From NCBI GenBank assembly GCA_022794295.1, contig JAAWEO010000100.1, positions 1-7,466 on the forward strand: DNA of 7,466 nucleotides, read 5' to 3'. Each line of letters opens with the position of its first letter. Within the stretch, counting starts at the first letter, position 1. This stretch comes from Angelakisella sp. GTDB lineage: Bacteria; Bacillota; Clostridia; Oscillospirales; Ruminococcaceae. Position numbers and translations under genes: made by a program. Below the pieces are notes generated by a model. That model ran no database searches, was not told the origin of the DNA, and was given only the letters and a program-made list of their open reading frames with translations. Of the stretch, positions 1-5,689 are shown piece by piece.

Positions 1-39
1 TCGTTTGACCAGCTGATTTTTGACCCCTAAAAAGTCCAA

Positions 40-87
40 AAACACTTGATGCCATGCGGGTTTATCCGCATGGCATCTAAAGTGTTT
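40..87 (-). terminator. Rho-independent terminator of tRNA-Gln
   Basis: A long inverted repeat lies just past the 3' end of the tRNA. A perfect 12-bp GC-rich stem (48-59 with 66-77, six-base loop 60-65) is extended by eight more pairs (40-47 with 80-87) across a two-base bulge at 78-79. Read on the minus strand, the stem is followed by a run of five T and a second T run shortly after (the A runs at 38-42 and 29-33 on the plus strand). This is the expected end of the tRNA transcript. The bases 1-37 beyond it contain nothing I can identify. Confidence 0.85.
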
Positions 88-95
88 GGGTTAGT

Positions 96-169
96 TGGTT
101 GCCCGACTAGGATTCGAACCCAGACAAACAGAGTCAGAGTCTGTCGTGCTACCTTTACACAATCGGGCA
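96..169 (-). tRNA. tRNA-Gln (anticodon CUG)
   Basis: The minus strand folds into a full cloverleaf. The acceptor stem is 163-169 with 100-106 (TGCCCGA/TCGGGCA, 7 bp), then T8 T9, a D stem GTGT/GCAC with loop AAAGGTA, a 5-bp anticodon stem ACAGA/TCTGT with loop CTCTGAC, a 4-base variable region, and a T stem CTGGG/CCTAG with loop TTCGAAT. The anticodon is CTG (plus-strand 135-137), which reads CAG and assigns glutamine. The discriminator is A (99) and the CCA tail is encoded (96-98). The mature body without CCA is 71 nt. In Firmicutes this tRNA is typically charged with Glu and then amidated by GatCAB; that is family knowledge, not visible here. The gene stands alone between its own promoter and terminator. 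Confidence 0.96.
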
Positions 170-193
170 GTTTCTTTCCGAAACAGCTTTATT

Positions 194-222
194 ATTATAT
201 CCCCAGTTTTTGTGTTTGTCAA
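194..222 (-). promoter_or_regulatory. Consensus sigma-A promoter of tRNA-Gln
   Basis: On the minus strand there is a perfect TTGACA (-35, plus-strand 217-222), a 17-nt spacer and a perfect TATAAT (-10, plus-strand 194-199). Transcription should start near 187, giving a short 5' leader of about 18 nt before the tRNA 5' end at 169. Part of that leader can form a small hairpin (GTTTC 170-174 with GAAAC 180-184), which RNase P would remove. A consensus promoter fits the strong constitutive expression usual for tRNA genes. It diverges from the thioredoxin promoter on the other strand. Confidence 0.92.
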
Positions 223-262
223 GGGTTTTTTCGGAAAGGGGCGTAAAATTTTCCACAAAATT

Positions 263-284
263 CTATTCTTACCCTATTCTTACC
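263..284. repeat. 11-bp perfect tandem duplication
   Basis: The unit CTATTCTTACC occurs twice head to tail (263-273 and 274-284) in the AT-rich gap between the tRNA-Gln and thioredoxin promoters. A related stretch (CTATTGTTTTTCC, from 301) overlaps the thioredoxin -35 region. It may be a slippage product or a repeated binding site; the sequence alone does not decide. Confidence 0.6.
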
Positions 285-303
285 CTTGTTCACAAATTTT
301 CTA

Positions 304-331
304 TTGTTTTTCCCGGAAAATCGGGTATAAT
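304..331 (+). promoter_or_regulatory. Probable sigma-A promoter of the thioredoxin gene
   Basis: A perfect -10 TATAAT lies at 326-331. TTGTTT at 304-309 is a partial -35 at 16-nt spacing. The spacer holds a small inverted repeat, CCCG (312-315) and CGGG (322-325), which could be an operator-like site, but nothing else supports that. Transcription would start near 338, about 24 nt before the start codon, so the leader is short. Confidence 0.7.
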
Positions 332-361
332 AAGGAAAAGTATACTAAGGAGGTAGCTTTT

Positions 362-673
362 ATGCCTGCGCTGCATCTTGATGAAAAAAATTTCCAGCAT
401 TTGGTGCTGGAGGAAAAGACCACGGCTCTGGTGGATTTCTGGTCCCCCCATTGCGGCCCCTGCCGGATGCTGGGCCCCATTCTGGACAAGGTCGCTGACG
501 AGGTCCCGGAGGGTACCCTGGTCGCCAAGGTAAACACCGACGAGGAGGGAGAGCTGGCCCGGAAATACGGCGTCATGTACATCCCCACCATCATCGCCTT
601 CCGGGATGGCCAGGAGGTCCGGCGCCATACCGGCCTCACGGACCAAAACGGCCTTTTGGACCTGCTCAAATAA
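362..673 (+). CDS. Thioredoxin-family protein (CGPC active site)
   Basis: This gene encodes a 103-residue single-domain thioredoxin, the usual family length, expected to act as a cytoplasmic dithiol/disulfide reductant. The redox motif CGPC is at residues 31-34 in the context FWSPHCGPCRML. The buried Asp (D25), the cis-proline motif YIPT (P75) and the following Gly-rich strand (F80-G83) all fit the fold. Oddly, the residue before the first cysteine is His30 rather than the near-universal Trp of WCGPC. The ATG at 362 is chosen because AAGGAGG (347-353) sits 8 nt upstream and the Trx fold begins directly. The open frame continues upstream into the tRNA, but that part is not coding. The gene is monocistronic, with its own promoter and terminator, and no thioredoxin reductase lies nearby. 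I leave the symbol blank because genomes of this kind carry several trx paralogues. Confidence 0.93.
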   Translation: MPALHLDEKNFQHLVLEEKTTALVDFWSPHCGPCRMLGPILDKVADEVPEGTLVAKVNTDEEGELARKYGVMYIPTIIAFRDGQEVRRHTGLTDQNGLLDLLK

Positions 674-688
674 CGATCGTTTTAAAAG

Positions 689-731
689 CAAGACCCTGCA
701 TCCTTAACCATAAGGTGTCGGGTCTTGTTTT
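689..731 (+). terminator. Rho-independent terminator of the thioredoxin gene
   Basis: CAAGACCC (689-696) pairs perfectly with GGGTCTTG (720-727), and an inner CCTTA/TAAGG pairing extends the hairpin. TTTT follows at 728-731. AAAA at 684-687 on the other side means the hairpin could also work in reverse. It starts 15 nt after the thioredoxin stop codon. Confidence 0.82.
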
Positions 732-856
732 ATTGTGTCCCCTGCCGTTCGGCTCTCGCTGCCTACCATCCTAAACTGGAAGATATTACCTTTTTTTCAG
801 ATGGTACAAAGCGCAAGAAGAGCCCTTGCTGAACACTTTTCTACCTTCAAACCCCC
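732..856. other. Non-coding gap between thioredoxin and MCP units
   Basis: Together with the promoter and leader that follow, this makes a 356-nt gap without a gene. I see no ribosome binding site with an open frame, no tRNA-like fold and no strong inverted repeat in 732-856. It appears to be plain intergenic sequence between a terminator and the next promoter. Confidence 0.6.
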
Positions 857-885
857 TCGACATTTAAATGACAATATGGTATAAT
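857..885 (+). promoter_or_regulatory. Extended -10 sigma-A promoter of the MCP gene
   Basis: The -35 TCGACA (857-862, five of six consensus bases) is separated by exactly 17 nt from a perfect TATAAT (880-885). A TG at 877-878 is one base away from the -10, giving an extended -10. Transcription should start near 892. I found no sigma-D type motility promoter, so the chemoreceptor seems to be under vegetative control. Confidence 0.85.
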
Positions 886-891
886 ATGTCA

Positions 892-1029
892 ATCGGGCTG
901 TTTGCCCGGTCAGCATCTCTGCGCAGCCGGCGTGCTTTTGGAGCAACGCCCCGGCAGCTCGGAAATCCGCCTGCCATCCTGCGTATAAGATGACGATTCA
1001 TCATGGGAAAATCCAATGGAGGCGTGTTT
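892..1029 (+). promoter_or_regulatory. Structured 5' leader of the MCP mRNA
   Basis: The leader is about 138 nt and rich in inverted repeats. Hairpin A at the 5' end is CGGGC (894-898) with GCCCG (904-908). Hairpin B is GCCGG (926-930) with CCGGC (951-955), continued by CGT/ACG and GC/GC inside. Hairpin C is GGCAG (953-957) plus CGG (960-962) with CCG (967-969) plus CTGCC (971-975). B and C share bases 953-955 and cannot form together. A small hairpin GATGA/TCATC (989-993 with 998-1002) lies near the ribosome binding site. I do not recognise the conserved motifs of a known riboswitch class, including c-di-GMP-I. It may be an uncharacterised regulatory leader or ordinary GC-rich untranslated sequence. 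Confidence 0.4.
1018..1022 (+). promoter_or_regulatory. Ribosome binding site deciding the MCP start
   Basis: GGAGG ends 7 nt before the ATG at 1030. The in-frame ATG at 1003, which would add nine residues, has no comparable site and would place this GGAGG inside the coding region. The start is therefore set at 1030. Confidence 0.85.
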
Positions 1030-3057
1030 ATGAGATTTCTTGTAAACAAAAAACTTGCTGCACGTATTAGTATCATTACAACCGCTGTCACCCTGGTGGG
1101 AATGCTGCTGCTTTGGGTCGTCGTATCCACAAACGCCGCTTCTATGGTCAAAAATGACATTACCAACCAGATGGTGGACGCCGTGGAGGCCCGGGCCGTT
1201 ATTATTAACGACTATGTGACCTCCGGTGAAGAATATATGACCGCCTTTGCCCTGAGCAGCGAGGTGCGGGACCTGCTTCGCTCCCCCGATGATCCGGCCC
1301 TGCTTGCAAAGGCCCAAAAATACACCGAGGATTTCGCAGCGGTCAAGGGGATCTTTGAAGGGCTCTACATTGCTACCCCCACCACCCATGTCCTGACCCA
1401 TACCTCCCCCGACGCCATCGGGATCACCACCCGGTCGGGGGATTCTCTGAAAACCTTTCAGGATACCATTCTGGCCCAGCAGCAGCTGACCAACCTGGGG
1501 ATCATGAAATCCCCGGGCACCGGCAGCATGATCCTTTCTATGTATTACCCGATCTTTGAGGGACAGCGCTGCATTGGTTATGTGGGGGCCGGCGTCTACG
1601 CCAGCCACCTGATGGACGCGCTGCTGGACCTGGATATCCGGGGACTGCCTGACAGCGAATATGTCTTTCTGAATGTGGAAAACGGTGTCTACCTTTACCA
1701 CGAGGATGATGCGCTTTTAAACACCGAAACCACCGATACCGGGTATCGGGAGATCATCCAGCGCATTCAGGCAGATGGCAGCACCCAAGCCGCCACCTAT
1801 TCCTACCGGGATGAAACCGGCACCAGACAGCTGGTCGTTTACAAATACCTCAAGGACCGCGGCTGGGTCTTTATGGTCCGGGACAGCGTCTCCGAGGTCT
1901 ACGGGGCGGTAACATCGGTGCGGGTCCTTGTGGGGGTGCTGTGCGCGGTCATGGCCGCCGCCATTATCCTGATCACCCTGCTGATCCTCCGCCGCGAGGG
2001 CCGGGAGCTGATGGCGGTGGAGCGGGCCATCAGCCAGCTGGGGGAGCTGAATCTTTCTGCCGACCAGGAGCTGGAAGCCTTTTACGGCCGGACCGACGAG
2101 ATCGGCATGATCGCCCAGACAACACACCATGTCTGCGGCTGCCTGCGGAAAACCATCGACGACGTTGACCGGATCCTCGGTTCCATAGCCGGCGGAAACC
2201 TTACCGTAGATGTGACCGAAAACGAATCCTATTATATTGGTGATTTCAAGGCCCTGTTTGAGAGCCTTCAGTCCATTCACGCCAACCTGGTCAACGTGAT
2301 CCGGGATATTTCCCAGGTAGCCGGTCAGGTGGACACCAGTGCTGACCAGGTGTCCATGGGTGCCCAGGCCCTTTCCCAGGGCACCATGGAGCAGGCAGCC
2401 TCCATCGAGGGACTGCTGTCCAATGTGACCGACATCACCTCCCAGCTGCAAACCAACACCGTTCGCTGCGGCAGTGCCAGCGAGCTGGTGGACAAAGCCA
2501 CCGGCTACGCAGTGGAGGCTGACACCAAAATGGAGCAGCTGAGCCAGGCCACCAGGAACATCGACCGGTCCTCGGCCCAGATCGTTACCATCATTAAAAC
2601 CATTGAGGATATTGCATTCCAGACAAACATCCTGGCCTTAAACGCCGCAGTGGAGGCCGCCCGGGCCGGGTCGGCGGGCAAGGGCTTTTCTGTGGTGGCG
2701 GACGAGGTCCGAAACCTTGCGGCCAAATCCACAGATGCCGCCCAAAGCACAAACGGCCTGATCAACCATTCTATCCAGGATATCAAAACCGGGGCGGAAT
2801 CCACCGAGCACGCGGTATCCGCCATGCAGCTGATCAGCGACTGCATCCAGTCGATCAAAAAGCTGATGGACGAGATCTCCGCTGCCAGTGTCCATCAATC
2901 CGAGATGATCCTTTCCGTCAAGAACGGCATCAAGGAAATTTCCACTGTGGTCCAGACAAACTCCGCCGCCGCAGAGAAAAGCGCAGCGGTTTCCAAGGAG
3001 CTGTCCGACCAGGCACGGGCGCTAAGCCGCCTGATCAGCCGCTTCCACATCAGGTGA
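1030..3057 (+). CDS. Methyl-accepting chemotaxis protein, Cache-type sensor
   Basis: This 675-residue transmembrane chemoreceptor would sense an extracellular ligand and control CheA kinase through CheW. The order is a short basic N-terminus, TM1 (about 13-33), an extracellular domain of about 260 residues (34-294) with the look of a double Cache sensor, TM2 (about 297-320), a HAMP region with the DEIG motif at 356-359, a second HAMP-like segment starting near AGGNLTVDV (387-395), and a long coiled-coil signalling domain (about 430-675). The conserved signalling tip runs from I525 to about 565 and contains QTNILALNAAVEAARAG, KGF and VVADEVRNLA. I do not see the RxWY amino-acid motif of dCache receptors, so the ligand is unknown. 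The C-terminus lacks a CheR-tethering pentapeptide. No che or flagellar genes are adjacent; it is an orphan one-gene unit with its own promoter and terminator. Confidence 0.95.
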   Translation: MRFLVNKKLAARISIITTAVTLVGMLLLWVVVSTNAASMVKNDITNQMVDAVEARAVIINDYVTSGEEYMTAFALSSEVRDLLRSPDDPALLAKAQKYTEDFAAVKGIFEGLYIATPTTHVLTHTSPDAIGITTRSGDSLKTFQDTILAQQQLTNLGIMKSPGTGSMILSMYYPIFEGQRCIGYVGAGVYASHLMDALLDLDIRGLPDSEYVFLNVENGVYLYHEDDALLNTETTDTGYREIIQRIQADGSTQAATYSYRDETGTRQLVVYKYLKDRGWVFMVRDSVSEVYGAVTSVRVLVGVLCAVMAAAIILITLLILRREGRELMAVERAISQLGELNLSADQELEAFYGRTDEIGMIAQTTHHVCGCLRKTIDDVDRILGSIAGGNLTVDVTENESYYIGDFKALFESLQSIHANLVNVIRDISQVAGQVDTSADQVSMGAQALSQGTMEQAASIEGLLSNVTDITSQLQTNTVRCGSASELVDKATGYAVEADTKMEQLSQATRNIDRSSAQIVTIIKTIEDIAFQTNILALNAAVEAARAGSAGKGFSVVADEVRNLAAKSTDAAQSTNGLINHSIQDIKTGAESTEHAVSAMQLISDCIQSIKKLMDEISAASVHQSEMILSVKNGIKEISTVVQTNSAAAEKSAAVSKELSDQARALSRLISRFHIR

Positions 3058-3076
3058 CCATAAGCATAGGCTTTTG

Positions 3077-3115
3077 CCGGTCTGACCTGCCTTCGCAGGT
3101 CCAGGCCGGTTTTTT
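3077..3115 (+). terminator. Rho-independent terminator of the MCP gene
   Basis: A long hairpin (left arm from CCGG at 3077, right arm ending with CCGG at 3106-3109) pairs over about 14 bp with one bulged C, including the perfect arms GACCTGC and GCAGGTC around a four-base loop. Six T follow at 3110-3115. It begins 19 nt after the MCP stop codon. Confidence 0.92.
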
Positions 3116-3130
3116 GTGCTTTGACAAGGC

Positions 3131-3168
3131 AAAAAGCTGCCCCGCGTTTCTCCCGAAACAGGGCAGCT
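3131..3168 (-). terminator. Terminator of the spoIIP transcript (convergent)
   Basis: AGCTGCCC (3135-3142) pairs with GGGCAGCT (3161-3168), with an inner GTTTC/GAAAC stem (3146-3150 with 3155-3159) around a TCCC loop. Read on the minus strand it is followed by five T (A run at 3131-3135). Outer bases CAAGG (3125-3129) and CCTTG (3170-3174) can pair as well. It faces the MCP terminator about 16 nt away, so the two convergent units end back to back. Confidence 0.8.
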
Positions 3169-3175
3169 CCCTTGC

Positions 3176-3232
3176 TCAAGATCCAGAATTGACCGGCGGC
3201 AGATTTTCCCGCCGGGAAGGGCTGAACGTCAT
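3176..3232 (-). CDS. Possible 18-residue small ORF (doubtful)
   Basis: An ATG at 3232 is preceded by a perfect AGGAGG (plus-strand 3240-3245) at 7-nt spacing and opens a frame for MTFSPSRRENLPPVNSGS. It ends 8 nt before the arm of the terminator at 3168. It lies 71 nt past the stop of the upstream small gene. A perfect inverted repeat inside it (CCGGCGG 3193-3199 with CCGCCGG 3209-3215) may be the real feature. The peptide has no hydrophobic segment, cysteine pattern or family I know. Only the ribosome binding site argues for translation. Confidence 0.22.
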   Translation of the reverse strand: MTFSPSRRENLPPVNSGS

Positions 3233-3303
3233 TTAAAATCCTCCTGCGCCGCCGATAGCTTGCAGGTCACTGTGCTTTTTTGGGGACGCGGCAGGGGGCA
3301 GTC

Positions 3304-3672
3304 TTATAAAAAGCCTTTCTTCCAGGAGTGCTTCGGCGGAGGATCCAGCGCCTTTTCCAGCTGGTCCCAAAGCTCCAGGACCAGCCGCACCGGGGCGGGA
3401 GGCGTTTTGATCAACGCTCCCGTTTCCTCCCCCACGACCCGGAGGGGGGAAAGGTCCAGCTCCAGCCGGTTTCCCAGCAGGGTCACGCAGAGGGTGTCCT
3501 CCTGGGTCCGGCTCTCCCAAAGGGGGGGCGACTGGTTGATGGTCACCGCCCGGATCTGCCGGTCCACCTTCACCAGCCCTGTCCAGCAGGAGACCACCCC
3601 TGCCAGAAGAATGACCAGGACCGGAAGGGGCCCCCGCTTCCTTCGTTTTTTGGGTTGTTTCTTTTTGGACAA
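3304..3672 (-). CDS. Small membrane-anchored protein downstream of spoIIP
   Basis: A 122-residue protein of unknown function. It has a very basic N-terminus (KKKQPKKRRKR, residues 3-13), then one hydrophobic segment (about 15-33, PLPVLVILLAGVVSCWTGL), then about 88 residues outside the membrane ending in a Pro/Lys-rich tail. The positive N-terminus predicts the C-terminal part faces outward. The start is TTG at 3672, supported by AGGAGG (plus-strand 3680-3685) at 7-nt spacing. The gene starts 13 nt after the spoIIP stop codon, and its ribosome binding site abuts that stop, so the two are very probably cotranscribed. In Bacillus the gene right after spoIIP is yqxA, also small and membrane-anchored. 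I call this a positional analogue only, because I cannot show sequence homology. A role in sporulation is inference from the operon. Confidence 0.75.
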   Translation of the reverse strand: MSKKKQPKKRRKRGPLPVLVILLAGVVSCWTGLVKVDRQIRAVTINQSPPLWESRTQEDTLCVTLLGNRLELDLSPLRVVGEETGALIKTPPAPVRLVLELWDQLEKALDPPPKHSWKKGFL

Positions 3673-3679
3673 AAGCCAG

Positions 3680-3685
3680 CCTCCT
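3680..3685 (-). promoter_or_regulatory. Ribosome binding site supporting a TTG start
   Basis: AGGAGG on the minus strand lies 7 nt upstream of TTG at 3672 and touches the spoIIP stop codon at 3686-3688. It justifies the non-ATG start of the small gene and suggests translation linked to spoIIP. Confidence 0.8.
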
Positions 3686-4882
3686 TTATTCCCGTTCCCC
3701 CAGGAGAAACTCCCCCAGAATGGGGGCCACTAGCCGGGCGGTGTATTTGGCTTCCTCCAGGGTGTTGCCGTTGGTCCCGAACTCGAAAAGGAGGGAATCC
3801 GGCGTCATCCAGAGGTTGTAGTTGCGGTAGCAGAAAAAGACAGGGCGCATCAGGCCGGGGTACCGGGCCTCCACGGCGGAGGTGAACCCCGCTGCAAAGC
3901 GGAAGTTTTCCTCCCAGTTGGGGACCCCTACCGTTCCGTCGTCACAGGGGGCGATGACCATCAGCTGGGCCGCCTTATAGCCGCCCACCTCCTGGACCAC
4001 CTTTATGGTGGAGCCATCGTCATAAAGAACGGCGTCCCGGTGGACATCAATGGCCACCTTGATGGAGGGATACTGATCCAGATACCCCTGGATGGTGGCG
4101 GCGCTGCGGTCGTAGGCCCCGTTGTAGGCGGGGTAGTCGTGCTGGGTGGTGTCATGGATCACCCCAATACCCAGCTTTTCCAGTTCCCGGGCCAGCTCCT
4201 CCCCTACAGCTGCCATGTTGGCAGTATTGTCCTGGCTGCGCCAATTATTCCGGCTGTCGTAAATCTCCCGGTCCCAGTCCTCATAGCTTTCGGTGGTATG
4301 GGTGTGGTAGATCAGGACCTGGGGCTCCTTCCCCTTGGTCAGGGTGACAGAGGCAGGGGTTTCCAGCACCTGGTCGATTTCCAGAAGGTCCAGCTTGGTA
4401 TAGTTGCGGATCCAGCCGGAACGGTAGCGGCAGAAGGCGGGGTTATCGGTCTCCCCGGTCATATTCACCGAAAGGAGGGGGGCCTGGTACTGCTCCGGTA
4501 TTTCGGGGGGCTCCTCCTTTGGTTCGGGCGGGGGAAGGATCTCCCCGGGCGGGGAATCGGGAAGGGATACCGGTTCCTCCTCCGCCGGAGACTGGGAGGG
4601 GAGAGACGGGGGGAGCTCTCCCGGGCGAAAGACCTCTGGGGCAGAGGAGTCCGGAGAGGAGGGGGCGGGGGGCTGCTCCGGCAGCTCGGGGGCATACCGC
4701 TGCCGGAGGGTCTCCAGGGCGCCGCCGGGCATCGAGAAGGCGGCGGAAAGAAGGGTGGCTCGTCCCAGAACGGCGTCAATGACGGGGGCCGCCGAAGGAT
4801 ACACGGCAAGAAAGAGCCCCGCCCCAAGGAGCGCGGCCAATCCCCGCCGCCACTGTTTCCCGTCCAGCCACAAACCTTTCAC
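3686..4882 (-). CDS. spoIIP: Stage II sporulation protein P (SpoIIP)
   Basis: SpoIIP is the peptidoglycan amidase/endopeptidase of the SpoIID-SpoIIM-SpoIIP complex, which thins the septum and drives engulfment of the forespore. This 398-residue copy has an N-terminal membrane anchor (about 14-28), a long Pro/Glu/Ser-rich linker (about 65-131), and the catalytic domain (about 150-398). Family signatures seen are IYHTHTTESY (191-200), HDTTQHDYPAYNGAYDRS further on, IDVHRDAV around H281, and FEFGTNGN (366-373). The conserved His residues (193, 195, 281) and Glu (198, 367) fit a metal-dependent hydrolase; assigning catalysis to particular residues is inference. The start is GTG at 4882, chosen because GGGAGG (plus-strand 4891-4896) is 8 nt upstream and the anchor follows; the frame stays open to 4987 without a better site. 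The neighbours are the small gene downstream and an XRE regulator upstream. gpr, its usual upstream partner in Bacillus, is absent. Confidence 0.95.
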   Translation of the reverse strand: MKGLWLDGKQWRRGLAALLGAGLFLAVYPSAAPVIDAVLGRATLLSAAFSMPGGALETLRQRYAPELPEQPPAPSSPDSSAPEVFRPGELPPSLPSQSPAEEEPVSLPDSPPGEILPPPEPKEEPPEIPEQYQAPLLSVNMTGETDNPAFCRYRSGWIRNYTKLDLLEIDQVLETPASVTLTKGKEPQVLIYHTHTTESYEDWDREIYDSRNNWRSQDNTANMAAVGEELARELEKLGIGVIHDTTQHDYPAYNGAYDRSAATIQGYLDQYPSIKVAIDVHRDAVLYDDGSTIKVVQEVGGYKAAQLMVIAPCDDGTVGVPNWEENFRFAAGFTSAVEARYPGLMRPVFFCYRNYNLWMTPDSLLFEFGTNGNTLEEAKYTARLVAPILGEFLLGERE

Positions 4883-4890
4883 TACGCCGC

Positions 4891-4896
4891 CCTCCC
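4891..4896 (-). promoter_or_regulatory. Ribosome binding site deciding the spoIIP start
   Basis: GGGAGG on the minus strand stands 8 nt before GTG at 4882. The longer frame reaching 4987 would begin with about 35 residues, rich in Pro and Arg, ahead of the membrane anchor, and I see no good site for it. Confidence 0.75.
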
Positions 4897-5016
4897 GTAA
4901 AACTAGACTGATGCTATATATATGCGGGACGGGCAAGCGGTAGCACCGCGGCGGGGGGTGTAGGCTTGTGCCTGGAACTGATCTCACTATATTGGCCTTT
5001 ACTTGCTCTGCCGGCT

Positions 5017-5526
5017 TTATTCTTTATTTCGGTGTAAAAAAACACCGATGACCGCGCCGGTCAGGATAACCGGTGCTGCCCGGACAAGCAGCCATTCAAG
5101 GGAGTGGAATGCCACTCCAAGAACAGCGGTTTCGGGGTCGCTATAATCCCACCCCAGGTAGGGGCTTTCTAATTCCAACAGGATCACAAGGGCGATCACT
5201 ATGACCACACATAACAAAATAAGGGACCAATGAAGTAATTTTCTTCTTGTTGCTTTCCTTTGCGCCAGCTGCAGGTTGATCACCTCCAATTTTTCGGAGA
5301 TGGCTTTTAACGTATCCGCCTCTGTTTCCATAACGGTTTCTCCCAGCAGCGTGCTTACAGGTGTTTCCAGTACCTCCGATAAGGCGATCAGCAGATCGGA
5401 ATCGGGGACCGACCGTCCCTGCTCCCATTTGGAAACGGTCTGCCGCACGATGTTCAGCCTGGCGGCAAGCTCCTGCTGTGAAAGTCCCTTTGATTTTCTG
5501 ATGGCCTTTATATTCTCGTTGAGCAT
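5017..5526 (-). CDS. XRE-family regulator with two membrane segments
   Basis: A 169-residue protein with an N-terminal Cro/C1-type helix-turn-helix (about residues 3-61): NIKAIRKSKGLSQQELAARL, then RQTVSKWEQGRSVPD (28-42), the classic XRE recognition-helix region. A short charged helix (65-97) leads to TM1 (about 98-118). A loop with ELESPYLGWDYSD follows, then a second hydrophobic segment (about 150-164) and a basic tail. DNA-binding proteins tied to the membrane in this way are common in Firmicutes, often with unknown signals. The start ATG at 5526 has AGGAGG (plus-strand 5536-5541) at 9-nt spacing; the frame is open 28 codons further but without a site. It lies between dnaJ (after its terminator) and spoIIP (134 nt gap). 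Its target is unknown. An inverted repeat over its own promoter hints at self-regulation. Confidence 0.88.
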   Translation of the reverse strand: MLNENIKAIRKSKGLSQQELAARLNIVRQTVSKWEQGRSVPDSDLLIALSEVLETPVSTLLGETVMETEADTLKAISEKLEVINLQLAQRKATRRKLLHWSLILLCVVIVIALVILLELESPYLGWDYSDPETAVLGVAFHSLEWLLVRAAPVILTGAVIGVFLHRNKE

Positions 5527-5557
5527 TCTGGGTGGCCTCCTTTCGGTTTTCACCATT

Positions 5558-5591
5558 ATTGTAGGCAAAGCTGCCCGTTGCCGCAAGCAAC
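5558..5591 (-). promoter_or_regulatory. Possible promoter and operator of the XRE gene
   Basis: On the minus strand TACAAT (plus-strand 5558-5563) is a good -10, with a weak -35 TTGCGG (5581-5586) at 17-nt spacing. An inverted repeat GTTGC (5577-5581) and GCAAC (5587-5591) overlaps the -35, where a repressor would bind. Further upstream GCATATT occurs twice (5592-5598 and 5615-5621). Position and -10 support a promoter; the operator idea is inference. Confidence 0.4.
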
Positions 5592-5640
5592 GCATATTAA
5601 CATTTTCCAAAACAGCATATTTTTCTTTGTGTGAAAGAAA

Positions 5641-5680
5641 GGCAAAAGCCCGGAGCTGCGTTTCGCTCCGGGCTTTTGCC
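5641..5680 (-). terminator. Terminator of dnaJ
   Basis: A perfect 16-bp inverted repeat (GGCAAAAGCCCGGAGC at 5641-5656 with its complement at 5665-5680) has an 8-base loop (5657-5664). The GC-rich core is followed by TTTT on either strand, so it can stop transcription in both directions. It begins 9 nt after the dnaJ stop codon (5690-5692) and separates dnaJ from the XRE gene. Confidence 0.88.
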
Positions 5681-5689
5681 GGCGGTTGG

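Noticed and set aside
95..361. Longer N-terminal extension of the thioredoxin frame
   Set aside because: It would read through the tRNA-Gln gene in antisense and through both promoters; the true start at 362 has a strong ribosome binding site.
892..1029. c-di-GMP-I, cobalamin or ZTP riboswitch in the MCP leader
   Set aside because: I compared the leader with conserved motifs I know for these classes and found only scattered short similarities, not the required core.
910..2451. Two long minus-strand frames (910-1701 and 1717-2451) opposite the MCP gene
   Set aside because: Their translations are Gly/His/Gln-rich and mirror the coding bias of the MCP gene; no initiation signals or domains.
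4040..4900. Open frame of 286 codons on the plus strand opposite spoIIP
   Set aside because: Same cause: antisense to a well-supported gene, Gly/Arg-rich translation without family features.
4936..4951. T-box-like GGTAGCACCGCGG string on the plus strand
   Set aside because: It resembles the T-box antiterminator but lacks the UGGN bulge, has no upstream specifier stem and has no plus-strand gene downstream; it lies just upstream of spoIIP on the other strand.
4897..5016. Sigma-E or sigma-F promoter for spoIIP
   Set aside because: CATATATA near 4916-4923 (minus strand) loosely fits a sigma-E -10, but no matching -35 is found at the right spacing. Sporulation control is expected from the family, not shown here.
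5030..5047. Perfect hairpin CGGTGT/ACACCG at the end of the XRE gene
   Set aside because: It lies in the last codons and has no T run after it; probably coincidence rather than a terminator.
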